A DNA stretch of 64,000 bases from Gallintestinimicrobium propionicum (GTDB lineage: Bacteria > Bacillota > Clostridia > Lachnospirales > Lachnospiraceae): the NCBI RefSeq assembly GCF_025567525.1, contig NZ_JAOQJY010000004.1:1-64000 (forward strand). Direction: 5' to 3'. Positions 1 to 9,027 of the stretch are shown in pieces. The notes under the pieces were generated by a model. The model did no database searches. It had not been told where the DNA came from and was given only the letters and a program-made list of their open reading frames with translations. Position 1 is the first letter of the stretch. Every line of letters begins with the position of its first letter. The translations under genes and the position numbers were made by a program.

Positions 1-45
1 GCGCTTTTAGAGAGTACTTCGTTTATAATTTTTTAGTCTAAAAGA

Positions 46-80
46 GCGTGTAAAAAATGATTTCTCGTTTTTTCACACGC
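46..80 (-). terminator. Hairpin terminator after ptuB
   Basis: A stem pairs GCGTGTGAAAAAA with TTTTTTACACGC around a short loop, just past the ptuB stop codon, and is followed on the minus strand by TCTTTT. It also has a T-rich tail on the plus strand, so it may work in both directions. Seen directly; function inferred. Confidence 0.7.
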
Positions 81-91
81 CCTTTTTCTTT

Positions 92-790
92 TTACATAAT
101 CTTCTTTATTTTCCCATCCTTACCATAATATGCCCCATTAGTACCCGGAAAACTTTCTATCAATGCCTGCAAAATCTGTGGTTCGTCCGCAAAAACTGTC
201 ATCCAAACAGAAAAAAATCCCTCTGCTACAGCTGTTATCATAATTTGTGTTTTCATAACGCTTTTATACGTTTCTGGCGCATCTTTAATCTGGCGCCATC
301 CTTCCAAAGATTCCCTTGCTTTAATAAACGCACTATTCCTGCTTGTAGCCCTTCTGTCTTTATCATCCTTTTGTATCGGTATATTTCCCAATCCAACCAT
401 TTCATATGTATTTTTCGCCTTTTCACAGCAAATCCCAGTTGGATCTAACGCACTCAATATATCTTCATTTACCTTTGGAATCCCATTCGTATAGGAAAAA
501 GCCACCGCTGTATTATCAGAATCTGGCCATAAATACTCCCCCACATTTTGTGGTGTTATCTTTGCTGCTTTTCTGGTATTACAATATTTACATCCTAAAA
601 GCAAATTGCTCCATGCCGTCCAGTCTCCGCCATTCTTTCTGGAAATTTTATGCTCTACTTCCGGAACATGTTTAATTGACATTTCGCAATAAGAACAATA
701 TAAACCAATTTTCTTTTCCAAATACGGTATTGCATCCTGATACTCGTCTATTTCTTTATAAGGCGATCCGCCCTTATCTATTGCCCTCAT
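92..790 (-). CDS. ptuB: HNH endonuclease, Septu PtuB-like
   Basis: A 232-residue HNH-type nuclease. A first zinc-type CxxC sits in YCSYCEMSIKHV (about residues 32-43), followed by the histidine segment PEVEHKISRKNGG and a second CxxC in GCKYCNTRK, the layout of the PtuB (TIGR02646-like) family. Its start overlaps the end of the upstream AAA ATPase gene by 17 bases, so the two are translationally coupled. In Septu systems the ATPase and the HNH nuclease form a complex that protects against phages; retron-linked ATPase-HNH pairs look alike, but no reverse transcriptase is seen here. The nuclease role is established for the family; anti-phage activity of this copy is inferred. Confidence 0.85.
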   Translation of the reverse strand: MRAIDKGGSPYKEIDEYQDAIPYLEKKIGLYCSYCEMSIKHVPEVEHKISRKNGGDWTAWSNLLLGCKYCNTRKAAKITPQNVGEYLWPDSDNTAVAFSYTNGIPKVNEDILSALDPTGICCEKAKNTYEMVGLGNIPIQKDDKDRRATSRNSAFIKARESLEGWRQIKDAPETYKSVMKTQIMITAVAEGFFSVWMTVFADEPQILQALIESFPGTNGAYYGKDGKIKKIM

Positions 791-2141
791 TTTTTTTAAC
801 CTTCCATGCTTTCTCCGTATATTGCTGGTGAACCCATGCCATATATGCCGGATTTTCGCTGTACTCAGCTTCCAGTTCAGCTAATCGTTTTCCCAACTTC
901 TCAATTTCATCCTGTGTCTTTGCCTCTTTGAGCGCAGAAAAATACTCTCGTGAGGCTTCATATATTTTCCGTTTTTTTTCACTATATTGAGGCAGTACCA
1001 CGCCCATAATATCTTCCGCAATATCTTCAATCCCCTCACCCGAATATTCACTATCTAACGGCTGATCCAAAGTAACCAGTTCCCCGTCTTCAAGAGACTG
1101 AATAATAAACGGCGAATGTGTCGCACAGATAAATTGAATCCTTGGGAACTGTTCCTTCAAGATTCTTATAATGCGCTTCTGCCAGGTCGGATGCAAACTT
1201 AAATCAACCTCATCGATCAAAACAACTCCCGGTGTCTTTTTAAGAGCATCCCCTTTCAAATACGGATTCAAAATACACATCCTAGTTGCAATATCAAGAA
1301 TAATCTTTATCACATTCCGATAACCATCACTAAGCATTCGGAATGGAAGAATTGTTCCTTCTGCTGTCTTAAGGGCAATCATATCATCCTCATATTTGGT
1401 CGAAAATATAATCTCTTCCCCTGGCTGCAGTTCTTCGCTAAATGCCTCATTTACTGCTTCTAAAATCGCCTGATATGCCGGAAACAGTATTCCACCATTT
1501 TCTTCCATCGAAACTGCTTTTAGTGTATCCAAATATCGAAATGCAATATCCAGTCCATGCTGCGCATCCAGACAATGGTTATAGGCATCCGTCCTGCTGA
1601 ATACCCCCCTTTTTGTCGCTTTTTTATTTCCATCTTTCCATAAACGTGCTGTACTAAGATAAAGTACCAATGGAAGAACAACTTCAATATCTGAATGATC
1701 TGCTTTTGATATTGCTTCTTCCCACGCTATTACTGTCGGCTGCATCGGATTTGAACCGCCAAATTTTGTTCTGGCATCTTCTTTCAGGATTACACGCTGA
1801 AATTCTATCGTTTTATCCTGCTCCCCCCATTTTGCTATACAGCTGATTTTACAAGGATATTGAGAGATCGTCCCCGTGGTAAAAATCGTACTGTCTTCAG
1901 AAATCTGTGCTTTCTGCCGCACATCTGCCGATTTTATATTGTATACAAACCGGGACGGAACGTATGTTTTATAGGCTGCCAGATATGCTCCCAGCATTAC
2001 ATTTGCAGCTTCTAATACGGTCGTTTTTCCAGACCCGTTCTTTCCAGCAAAAACGTTCATTCTGGGATTTAACGTAAATTTTTCATTTTCAAATCTTCTG
2101 TAATTCAAAAGAGCCAATTCCTGAATTTTAAATTCACACAT
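774..2141 (-). CDS. ptuA: AAA (ABC-type) ATPase, Septu PtuA-like
   Basis: A 455-residue cytoplasmic ATPase of the RecF/OLD-like AAA_15/AAA_21 group. The N-terminus has the typical LLNYRRFENEKFTLNP strand followed by Walker A GKNGSGKTT (about residues 34-42). The Walker B region VVLIDEVDLSLHP and the following ICATHSPFIIQS switch lie near residue 310-345. The C-terminal part is helical and charged. Length fits PtuA. It is followed, with overlap, by an HNH nuclease gene, the defining Septu arrangement. A strong promoter with a palindrome over the -10 lies about 40 bases upstream of the ATG. An OLD-family nuclease is unlikely, because there is no Toprim domain. Confidence 0.85.
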   Translation of the reverse strand: MCEFKIQELALLNYRRFENEKFTLNPRMNVFAGKNGSGKTTVLEAANVMLGAYLAAYKTYVPSRFVYNIKSADVRQKAQISEDSTIFTTGTISQYPCKISCIAKWGEQDKTIEFQRVILKEDARTKFGGSNPMQPTVIAWEEAISKADHSDIEVVLPLVLYLSTARLWKDGNKKATKRGVFSRTDAYNHCLDAQHGLDIAFRYLDTLKAVSMEENGGILFPAYQAILEAVNEAFSEELQPGEEIIFSTKYEDDMIALKTAEGTILPFRMLSDGYRNVIKIILDIATRMCILNPYLKGDALKKTPGVVLIDEVDLSLHPTWQKRIIRILKEQFPRIQFICATHSPFIIQSLEDGELVTLDQPLDSEYSGEGIEDIAEDIMGVVLPQYSEKKRKIYEASREYFSALKEAKTQDEIEKLGKRLAELEAEYSENPAYMAWVHQQYTEKAWKVKKNEGNR

Positions 2142-2170
2142 AGCCTTTGCTGCCTTTCAATCACTCTTTT

Positions 2171-2211
2171 TTATAGTATCAACTATAACATTCTCTGTAG
2201 ATGATTGTCAA
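2171..2211 (-). promoter_or_regulatory. Septu promoter with operator-like palindrome
   Basis: On the minus strand TTGACA (2206-2211) and TATAGT (2182-2187) are 18 bases apart, with a TG just before the -10. An 18-base palindrome, TTATAGTATCAACTATAA (2171-2188), covers the -10, so a dimeric repressor could block it. The regulator is not identified. Confidence 0.65.
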
Positions 2212-2315
2212 TTTTCCTGATTGACATCTTTTCGAAAAAATCAATTGATTTTCGACTATTTTGGAAGTAGATGGATAAAAATTTTATCATACAAATTTTT
2301 GTAATATCTATGCAT

Positions 2316-2768
2316 CTACTTTATCAAACTAATTAGCGAAAGAATAAGTGCCAGCACCGCAACATTAACCCCTAAATGATTTGCTGCTTCTTCAACATCA
2401 TCTTGAAATGACTCATCAAAACACAAAATCATAATAATAATTATTATAATCAGCGTTGCAATTGTTATCAAAAAACCAACTATATCATCAATTTTTCCGC
2501 TTATAAAAGCCATACAAATAGAATATAATAGCGACAGAACTATTATCATCAATACCATATAAAAAATTATATTGAGAGTTTTATATAGGAGTTCCCTTTT
2601 TTTACTATGTTTTCTCTTGTTTTCATTCTCCCTCTCTTTCTCTATTTTTATTGCCTCTGCAATTGTTTCCTCTAATTTACTATAATCCAATTTCATCTCT
2701 TCTTGAAAAACTATTTTCTGTTCTTTGTAATTTTTTATTATTTTTCTATATTCTTTTCTTTTTCCCAT
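2316..2768 (-). CDS. Small membrane protein with charged N-terminal coil
   Basis: 150 residues, family not recognised. The first 60 residues are highly charged (Lys/Glu-rich, likely coiled coil). Two strongly hydrophobic segments follow (about 65-90 and 96-116), the second very Ile-rich, and a third hydrophobic stretch ends the protein (about 132-149). The start is supported by AAGGGG six bases before the ATG. It lies immediately upstream of the Septu promoter, in the same direction but with its own spacing, so it need not be part of the system. The codons are very AT-rich, unlike the core genes to the right. A role as a defence-associated membrane protein is possible but unsupported. Confidence 0.6.
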   Translation of the reverse strand: MGKRKEYRKIIKNYKEQKIVFQEEMKLDYSKLEETIAEAIKIEKERENENKRKHSKKRELLYKTLNIIFYMVLMIIVLSLLYSICMAFISGKIDDIVGFLITIATLIIIIIIMILCFDESFQDDVEEAANHLGVNVAVLALILSLISLIK

Positions 2769-2926
2769 ATTTTCCCCTTTTTAACTCTAAATGTACTTCA
2801 ATCATCCAGCTCCATCTTGATAACTACTATTTCTTTTAGCCGCTCTCAGTATCACCCTTTTCCATATATCTCAAACTTTCAATTCTTGTTTTGAAAACAT
2901 GAACTTGTTAGCCTGCCTATATAAAA

Positions 2927-2956
2927 GAGTTGCACATTTATTACCATGTACAACTC
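2927..2956 (-). terminator. Hairpin terminator after lipoprotein gene
   Basis: Minus strand GAGTTGTACAT pairs with ATGTGCAACTC and is followed by TTTTAT. It lies about 60 bases beyond the lipoprotein stop codon. Confidence 0.7.
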
Positions 2957-3013
2957 CTTTACATTTTTCAAAAATGATATTTACTTTAAAGTCAATCTAT
3001 CTTCCGATTTCTG

Positions 3014-3652
3014 CTAATCTATGTCCCAGTCATCCTCATGATGCTTTAATGCACCACTGGCGCTAAACACATAAAATAGAACTGAACCATCTTTTCGTAT
3101 ACGTCCTTCCATATAAATATATGGCATAACATAAATCATCGAATTACCAAAAGTTTCTTCTGATATTTTTTCAAGTTTCTCTGTCGTCTCCGCATCCAAA
3201 GGTTCCGACATCCATGAAAACTCTTGAACATTTCCTCTTTCGTCCTTATCCCAATCTGGATTATCCTTCAAATTCCATGTTTCAGAAATATACTCCCACA
3301 GTTTTTTTAAATCCGTTCCTTCTGAAAATTCCATGGTAACCATTTCCAAACCCATTGGATTTCCTTTTGGTGTTGACGTGGTCAAAAAATGAAGGCTAAC
3401 CTCCGCTTCTCCTTCTCCAATCATCCATGTTCCAGGTAACTGGTATACTTCCAGTTGTTCTGAATTTTCTGATATAGTAGGAGATATATCTAAAAGGTTT
3501 ATTCCTAATAATTTACCAGCCTCCTTAACGCTGCTACCAAAAAGAGATAAATCTTCTATTTGAGGAAATGTATTGGTTTTTTGTCCACATCCAGATAAAA
3601 GCAAAATCATACATAAAAGAATAATAATTCTATTAAAAATTTTTACCCTCAT
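3014..3652 (-). CDS. Lipoprotein of unknown function
   Basis: 212 residues. The N-terminus is a lipoprotein signal: basic start MRVKIFNR, hydrophobic core, and lipobox LLSGC with the lipidated Cys at about residue 22. The mature part has no family I recognise; it is acidic, with aromatic-rich segments such as GTWMIGEGEAEVSLHF and a DWDKDERGNV stretch. It starts 20 bases after the stop of a secreted-protein gene, so the two form an operon, and a hairpin terminator follows. It is probably anchored to the outer face of the cytoplasmic membrane. A partner or immunity role toward the secreted protein is only a guess. Confidence 0.75.
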   Translation of the reverse strand: MRVKIFNRIIILLCMILLLSGCGQKTNTFPQIEDLSLFGSSVKEAGKLLGINLLDISPTISENSEQLEVYQLPGTWMIGEGEAEVSLHFLTTSTPKGNPMGLEMVTMEFSEGTDLKKLWEYISETWNLKDNPDWDKDERGNVQEFSWMSEPLDAETTEKLEKISEETFGNSMIYVMPYIYMEGRIRKDGSVLFYVFSASGALKHHEDDWDID

Positions 3653-3672
3653 TTTACTTTCTTCTCCCCAAT

Positions 3673-4410
3673 TTATTTTGCATACGGATCATCTGAAGGG
3701 ACACCTACAATTACAGATAAAGACTTACCATTCGATAAAGAAACATCCGACTGTGCTACTAACCCTCCTGCAAGAGGCTCTGGACTTGAATGGTAGAAAT
3801 TTGCGCTTCCGGGAATCGTAAAACTTTGATTTGATGCCGTGCTGGCGGTAAAAGGCACAGACTTAAATTCATTTCCACGCTGATGATTATACCGCGTGCT
3901 TCCATTTCCCGGATATACACTACCTGTCCTTAAAATAGTAGTGGTTACCTTATCAACCCTAAATAGTGGCATATCGAATACACTATCCAGCCTCATTGTT
4001 GTATAAAGTGAGCACACTAATGTTACTCCATAATTAGACACCTGCTTATCCTTATTTACCGGAGAATCTGCCCTCGCGATTTGAGCTGCAGACACATTTT
4101 TACCGGACTTATCAACCATGCCCAAACCTGTAACACAGTACTCTTTTTCAATCGTACCATCATCATATTCTGTAATACTTAATAACTGTTTCACAGTTAT
4201 TTCTTCATTTTCGCTTTGATTTCTTACTTTAGGAGTTTTTTGATATTCTTCAATCCCCATCTGTAACAGCTGATTCACATCTGTAATTTCATCATACTCT
4301 ACATGCCTTACAACTTTAGAGGGTTCTGCCGCATATACCGAAAAATCTACCTTGTTCAAAATCAATAATCCTAGAGCCAAACACCCCAAATACTTAATAA
4401 TATTTTTCAT
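3673..4410 (-). CDS. Secreted protein of unknown function
   Basis: 245 residues from the chosen start, an ATG behind AAGGAGG with ideal spacing (a longer frame begins six codons earlier without such support). The N-terminus MKNIIKYLGCLALGLLILN ending SVYAAEP fits a Sec signal peptide cleaved after the AxA-like SVYA. The mature protein is rich in Ser, Thr and Asn, with two Cys in the middle and no domain I recognise. It is first in an operon with the lipoprotein gene. An overlapping 26-codon open frame with its own ribosome binding site lies immediately upstream and may regulate it. Confidence 0.7.
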   Translation of the reverse strand: MKNIIKYLGCLALGLLILNKVDFSVYAAEPSKVVRHVEYDEITDVNQLLQMGIEEYQKTPKVRNQSENEEITVKQLLSITEYDDGTIEKEYCVTGLGMVDKSGKNVSAAQIARADSPVNKDKQVSNYGVTLVCSLYTTMRLDSVFDMPLFRVDKVTTTILRTGSVYPGNGSTRYNHQRGNEFKSVPFTASTASNQSFTIPGSANFYHSSPEPLAGGLVAQSDVSLSNGKSLSVIVGVPSDDPYAK

Positions 4411-4474
4411 AGAGACCTCCTTCATCACAATTCTTCTGTTTTCTAAGTACTACTAAAAAAAATTCGTTGTGCAT
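4394..4474 (-). CDS. Possible 26-residue leader ORF
   Basis: Starting at an ATG eight bases after GGGAGG, this short frame encodes a peptide beginning MHNEFFLVVLRKQ and ends 16 bases inside the secreted-protein gene, reading through its Shine-Dalgarno sequence in another frame. The overlap would couple translation of the two. No homology is recognised; it could also be chance in AT-rich DNA. Confidence 0.3.
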   Translation of the reverse strand: MHNEFFLVVLRKQKNCDEGGLYEKYY

Positions 4475-4612
4475 CGGATTCGCCTCCCTTTTCAAAATAC
4501 CTTAAATTCTATTTCAATTTCTATTATTCATAAATTTATTACAAATTCAACATGTTATGCACGAAACGACATTTTCCCCTCATTTTTGGTCAAATTTAAT
4601 ACGAATGAATTT

Positions 4613-4646
4613 AAAAAGTGCAGAAACCCTTTCAAGTTTCTGACAC
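4613..4646 (-). terminator. Terminator after the truncated AAA gene
   Basis: Minus strand GTGTCAGAAAC and GTTTCTGCAC pair around a loop of about eight bases, followed by TTTTTAAATT. It lies 70 bases past the stop at 4718. Between 4475 and 4717 I see nothing else except AT-rich DNA. Confidence 0.7.
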
Positions 4647-4717
4647 TCTGACAAAGCATCTCACTCCCTATCAATTACCATTCCATTACAAAAATATGCA
4701 TATTCCAACAATCAATC

Positions 4718-5881
4718 CTAACATCTCTGATTTTGGATCATTTCATCCCACGCATTTCTTCTAATCGCTTTTGTCAGTTCCTGCCTGATTTCCTCATTCG
4801 GCACAAATGCCGCCTCTGCATCCTCGTCATAGCCCAGATACCCAAGGTGGATCAGATACGTAAGCACATCATCTCTGTTTGCAAAACTTACCATATCATT
4901 CTGAAAAGAAGATACATCAATCTCTGCCCGACTTCCTCCCAACATCTCAATAATTGCTGTTTTCAAACCTTCAAAGTCCATATTAAGCAAAGGCACGATT
5001 GCCTCATAGGTGCCGGTTTCTGACCAATAACTTTTAAATTTTCCTTTTGTTACAAGGTTTACTACTGCAATCGGATTATAAATATGGCATTCCCCCAAAC
5101 AATACCCATCATACCATTTTTTTACCTGTTCAAAATCCATCCGGTATTTTTCACAAAGTGTCTTTACCTCATCTTCTGTAAAACCTACAAATGAAACCAG
5201 CCTGCCGGCATCCAGCATCGTAAATTCATCAAAATTATTTAACGCCGACTGGGTTTTGATTTTTTTAATCGGTAAGATTCCTGTCAAATACGCAAGCTGG
5301 ATGTATTTTGTCGGTTCCGATCCTTTAAACATTCCCCTTAAAAAATTAATATAAGCTTTTTGGACTTTGCCATTTGCCGACTCATCCCGAATCAGAACAT
5401 CCCATTCATCAATGATTACAACAAATTTCTGACCGTTTTCTTCCCTGAGCCGCGAAAGCGCATCCGGTACTGTATTTACCTCTTCCGGCAAAACATCCGG
5501 ATAACTCTCCCGCAATTCGACAAGCACGCTGTCCGTAATAAAGTTTATGACCTCATCAACGCTGTCCACTGTTGCCAGAAACCACTGGATATCCAGATGA
5601 ATCACATCATACCGGTTAAGATGTTCCAAAAAATCCGTACTTTTACCAATGTTTAATTTTTCAAACATTTCTCTAGAACTACAACCCCTGCTGTAATATG
5701 CCGTGAGCATGTCAGCCGTAATGGATTTTCCAAACCGTCTCGGACGGCTGTTGCAAATATAGCCCTGCTTTGTCCCCATTACCCTGTTCGTATATTCTAA
5801 CAGTCCTGTCTTATCAACATAAATTTCTGAATTTAACGCTACCTGAAACGCACTGTTATCCGGATTTAAGAATCTTCCCAT
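4718..5881 (-). CDS. AAA-ATPase-like protein lacking its PD-(D/E)XK domain
   Basis: 387 residues. The N-terminus (NPDNSAFQVALNSEIYVDKTGLL) and the P-loop SRPRRFGKSI (about 46-55) mark the AAA-ATPase-like family (PF09820) abundant in gut Clostridia and Bacteroidetes. A Walker B-like FVVIIDEWDVLI follows near residue 153. Full members are roughly 520-580 residues and end in a PD-(D/E)XK nuclease domain (PF08011). Here the protein stops after the sequence LTKAIRRNAWDEM that normally leads into that domain, and a terminator follows. So this copy is truncated, or a naturally nuclease-free variant. The family's biological role is not established; mobile-element links are common. Confidence 0.8.
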   Translation of the reverse strand: MGRFLNPDNSAFQVALNSEIYVDKTGLLEYTNRVMGTKQGYICNSRPRRFGKSITADMLTAYYSRGCSSREMFEKLNIGKSTDFLEHLNRYDVIHLDIQWFLATVDSVDEVINFITDSVLVELRESYPDVLPEEVNTVPDALSRLREENGQKFVVIIDEWDVLIRDESANGKVQKAYINFLRGMFKGSEPTKYIQLAYLTGILPIKKIKTQSALNNFDEFTMLDAGRLVSFVGFTEDEVKTLCEKYRMDFEQVKKWYDGYCLGECHIYNPIAVVNLVTKGKFKSYWSETGTYEAIVPLLNMDFEGLKTAIIEMLGGSRAEIDVSSFQNDMVSFANRDDVLTYLIHLGYLGYDEDAEAAFVPNEEIRQELTKAIRRNAWDEMIQNQRC

Positions 5882-5979
5882 CTGTTCAGCCCCTTCCTTA
5901 CAGTTGTCATTCCTTCCCTTTCTATGCTCTCCCTGTTACCTGTAATTTTACCATCCACACTTGCAAATAGCAAGCTTAC

Positions 5980-6198
5980 TCATACCCTTACCCGCAGCCC
6001 GTCCAGCCAGTCCGTATCAATCCCAACCAGATACCAGTCCGCTGCCTTTTCAATCCGGGTACGCACCCATCTTTTTCCTACCAGCACCTCCAGCCCTTCC
6101 CCGCAGTACAGGCCATGATAACATTCTTCCAAGCCGAAACGAATATTATAGCGCTCCTCTTCCCTGTCAAAATACAATGCTCCCTGTCTTTTCTCCAT
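5980..6198 (-). CDS. DUF5348 family protein
   Basis: 72 residues with the compact beta-rich sequence seen in DUF5348 proteins, including YNIRFGLEECYHGLYCGEGLE and a C-terminal WYLVGID. GGAGGAAAGCAG precedes the ATG. Proteins of this type are common cargo of integrative and conjugative elements in Lachnospiraceae; the function is unknown. It supports reading 1-8910 as a decayed mobile element. Family call from memory of its sequence pattern. Confidence 0.65.
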   Translation of the reverse strand: MEKRQGALYFDREEERYNIRFGLEECYHGLYCGEGLEVLVGKRWVRTRIEKAADWYLVGIDTDWLDGLRVRV

Positions 6199-6320
6199 TC
6201 TGCTTTCCTCCGGTAAATCTCGATATTATACAAATCCTCCATATATGAAGTAAGTTCCTATTTCAGAAGACACATCCCTCTTCTCTCAAGTTGAATTTTC
6301 CCCAAAATTTTTCACGGGAA

Positions 6321-6360
6321 TAAAAAGGGCAGGTACAAACAATCCGTTTATATCTGCCCT
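6321..6360 (-). terminator. Terminator after the 247-residue protein gene
   Basis: Minus strand AGGGCAGATATAAAC pairs with GTTTGTACCTGCCCT, followed by TTTTTATT. The rest of 6199-6485 shows no gene. Confidence 0.75.
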
Positions 6361-6485
6361 GCCGCTGCCTTTTCGACACCCGGGAATTTATTTATTTCTT
6401 AAATCTGAAACTGGTCTGTATCATAAAATCTTTCTTATCGTCCCTGAATATAGATACCATTACAATAAGTTAGATTCTAAAAAAT

Positions 6486-7229
6486 TCAGGCTGCCTTTTC
6501 ATCTGGCTCCAAAAGCCCCATTTCCTCAAATCTCTGATAGAGCCCCGCAAAATGCCCTTCCAGTTCCTTATTGAGCAGCCGGTACAGACTGCCAAAATTC
6601 TCCTTTCTCTGCTTTCTTCCTGTCTGTTCCCGTTCAAATGCCCGGATCCATGCCTCTGCCCGCGAAAACATGTGGAACATGTCCGCATCCGTTAAAAAGA
6701 TTTCTGCAGCTCCATCCGAAACAAAACTATCCTTTTTACAGTATGTCCCCCCGTTGCTGTTTTTCCCTTTGATTCCAATCCCGTTCTGGATCTGGACTGA
6801 CCACGGATATGCCCGCTTTTTTCCAGCGCTGTCTGTTTCATACCTGCTGACCATAAGCTTTGTCACATTGGCATACCCTTCTTTTTTTGCTTCCCCAAAT
6901 ATCTTCTGCCGGGACATGAAAAAAGTCTGCACACCGCTGAATATTCTGGAATACAGGTATAGTGCCTCATCCGGGCTGATGTTTGCATACACACTGACAG
7001 ACTTCTGACCAGTTCCTGCAGAATAATCCACCATCTGAAGACGGATCAGGGAATATCCTTCCTCATCCTCTTCCCCGGATGCATGGATGTGTGCCGGATA
7101 AGAAGCTCCCGCCGGTTTCAAGCTGTCTACCAGCTCCAAAAGTGCCTTATCTGTCTTATATACTGCGATCTGACGCGAAGTGATCCTGCTGTAATCGGTT
7201 TTTCCACCATTCTTTTCCAAGCCTTTCAC
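6486..7229 (-). CDS. Mobile-element protein of unknown function
   Basis: 247 residues, probably starting at a GTG that directly follows the stop codon of the upstream VWA gene with no gap, so it is translationally coupled to it. No catalytic motif is recognised. The protein has a mixed N-terminal half with SVSVYANISPDEALYLYSRIFSG, a central basic segment, and a helical C-terminus ending LLEPDEKAA. The tight pairing with a VWA/metal-motif protein suggests they act together; such pairs occur inside integrative elements, usually next to a MoxR-type ATPase that is missing here. Function not assigned. Confidence 0.6.
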   Translation of the reverse strand: MKGLEKNGGKTDYSRITSRQIAVYKTDKALLELVDSLKPAGASYPAHIHASGEEDEEGYSLIRLQMVDYSAGTGQKSVSVYANISPDEALYLYSRIFSGVQTFFMSRQKIFGEAKKEGYANVTKLMVSRYETDSAGKKRAYPWSVQIQNGIGIKGKNSNGGTYCKKDSFVSDGAAEIFLTDADMFHMFSRAEAWIRAFEREQTGRKQRKENFGSLYRLLNKELEGHFAGLYQRFEEMGLLEPDEKAA

Positions 7230-8909
7230 CTACTTTCCCATATACTGCCGGATGATCCCCGCCATTGCCGCAGGTATCCGTTCCGTATCCGATATGTTCA
7301 AAAATCCTTTTCCATAAATCCGTCTAATCAGTTCCCTGTCTTCCCCGATTGCCGCTGCCATCACATGGATTCCTCCGTGCTCCAGCTTTTCTCTTTCCCG
7401 TCTGGTATCCGCTATCCCTGCTTCCCCCCGATACCCCTCCGCAAGAGGAAGCCCATCCGAAATAACAAATAAAAGCTTCTGTCCCTCAGCTCTTTTTCCA
7501 AGCCGCATCCCTGCGTATGCCAAGGCAGCCCCGTCTCTATTGTTCCATCTGGAACGGATTCCCGTAAGGCGAAAACAGTCCTTTTGATCCCATGCGTCAA
7601 ATTCTGCATAGGAATACAGCTCAACACTCTCTTTTTTCTCGCCAATTCCTGTGGAATGACCAAGAATCAGCACGGGAATCCCGAGCCTTTGGCAAAAGCG
7701 GTATATCACACAGGCGGTATATCGCGCACTGCCAATCCGGTTATGGATATCCATGGATGCGGACTCATCGATCAATACCCCCACCGCCGCGTCCTGGTTG
7801 CCCGGAATATTCCGGCTCCTAAAAATCCTGCCATCCCTGCGGTAAATCTGGCTCCCACAGACTTTTTTCCCCTGTACCATCCCTTTCTGAAATCTTTCCT
7901 GTTCCTCCAAATGCGGGGCAATCAACCGTACCATTTTTTCTGCAGCTGCATCCACCTTCTTTTTCATTACTTCATATCGTGCAATCTGTTCCAATGTTGG
8001 CTCTGGTCTTATGATCCGCAGCCTATACCCGTTATGGATTTCTCCCAGATCCATCTTATCTGCGTTCTCTTTTAGTTCCCGCTCAAGCATTTCCTGTTCC
8101 ATTTTTGTCACAATTTTTCCGATTTCGTCGCTAATCTCCTTTACGCTATCCTCCGCGGCTGCCTTTTCCTGCTGTTCCCCGCCCAGAACGGCAGCCGCAC
8201 GTCTTCTTTTTTCTTCCCCTTCCTTTGTATCTGTGGCTGCGGACTCTTTCCATTTCCCAGCTCCATCGCCGCCTTCATATTCAGGGGGAATTTGTTCTGT
8301 ATCTTCTTTTCCGCTCTCTTCCTGTTCAAAAGCCTCCTTTACAAACTCCCACAGAATCAGAAGCAGCCTGTTTGCCGCCCGGAAGCGCACATCTTCGTCT
8401 GCCGGGATTACCACTTCATCCAGCGTCTCCTTGCACCGCTCCAGCATTTCCATATAAATTCCGCCTGCGCGCTCCCAGTCATTTACTTTTTTGCTCCTCA
8501 GATACTGCAGGAGGACATTTTTCATGATGGAAAGGCTGTCCATCCCGTATTCCTGCATCTGCCGGATGCTTTCTGCCTGTTCCATGTCCCATCTTCCAAG
8601 GAACCGGATGGCTTTTTGTACAATCCCGCCATATTCCGCACACTGCCTTGCTTCGATATACATATCTTCCAGAATGTTATGCAGATACAAAAGCGTTTCC
8701 CGGATCACTCTCAATTCCTTCTCCTTTTTCTGCTCCAGACATACCTGCAATTCCCCAAGTACCTGTTTTTCCTCTTCATTTTTTGGCTCTGGCAGTTCCG
8801 GATATAAGATTCCCTCCCGGATTCCGGAAGCATAAATCCTGCGCTTTTCAAAATTACTGAAATTGATGTGTCCGCATTCATGTGCTGCCACCCCGATCAT
8901 GCCAAGCAC
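7230..8909 (-). pseudogene. VWA-domain (CobT-like) protein, N-terminus lost
   Basis: 559 residues from a GTG at 8909. The visible N-terminus starts inside a zinc-binding-like motif, MIGVAAHECGHINF (HExxH-type). The middle is charged and helical, and the C-terminal third is a von Willebrand type A domain with the MIDAS signature DESAS followed by later Thr and Asp positions (GIRSRWNNRDGAA). Proteins of this kind in integrative elements usually carry more sequence before the HExxH-like helix. Here the reading frame stays open upstream but runs through a run of arginines encoded by a small-hairpin cluster (8931-9030), so the natural start appears to be lost at a recombination point. Probably a remnant, although internal initiation at GTG is possible. 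Confidence 0.7.
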
Positions 8910-8930
8910 TTTCTGCTCCCGGCTCCTCCG

Positions 8931-9027
8931 CCTGCGGCGGGTCGCGTAAGCGACATTCTTCCATTCCGCTGCAGTGCGATCCGCGTAGCGCGTTTATTAT
9001 CGTATGGAAACGAAGTTTCCTATACGA
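8931..9027. repeat. Cluster of small hairpins at a junction
   Basis: Several short inverted repeats are packed together: GTCGCGTAAGCGAC (8941-8954) and, at 8998-9029, TATCGTATGGAAAC paired with GTTTCCTATACGATA around a GAA loop (one bulged base). The cluster lies exactly where the VWA gene loses its N-terminus and core genes begin, so it marks the mobile-element boundary. Confidence 0.5.

Noticed and set aside
8011..8457. Long plus-strand Ser-rich frame opposite the VWA gene
   Set aside because: It is the complement of a charged coding region with better family evidence; no ribosome site or domain.
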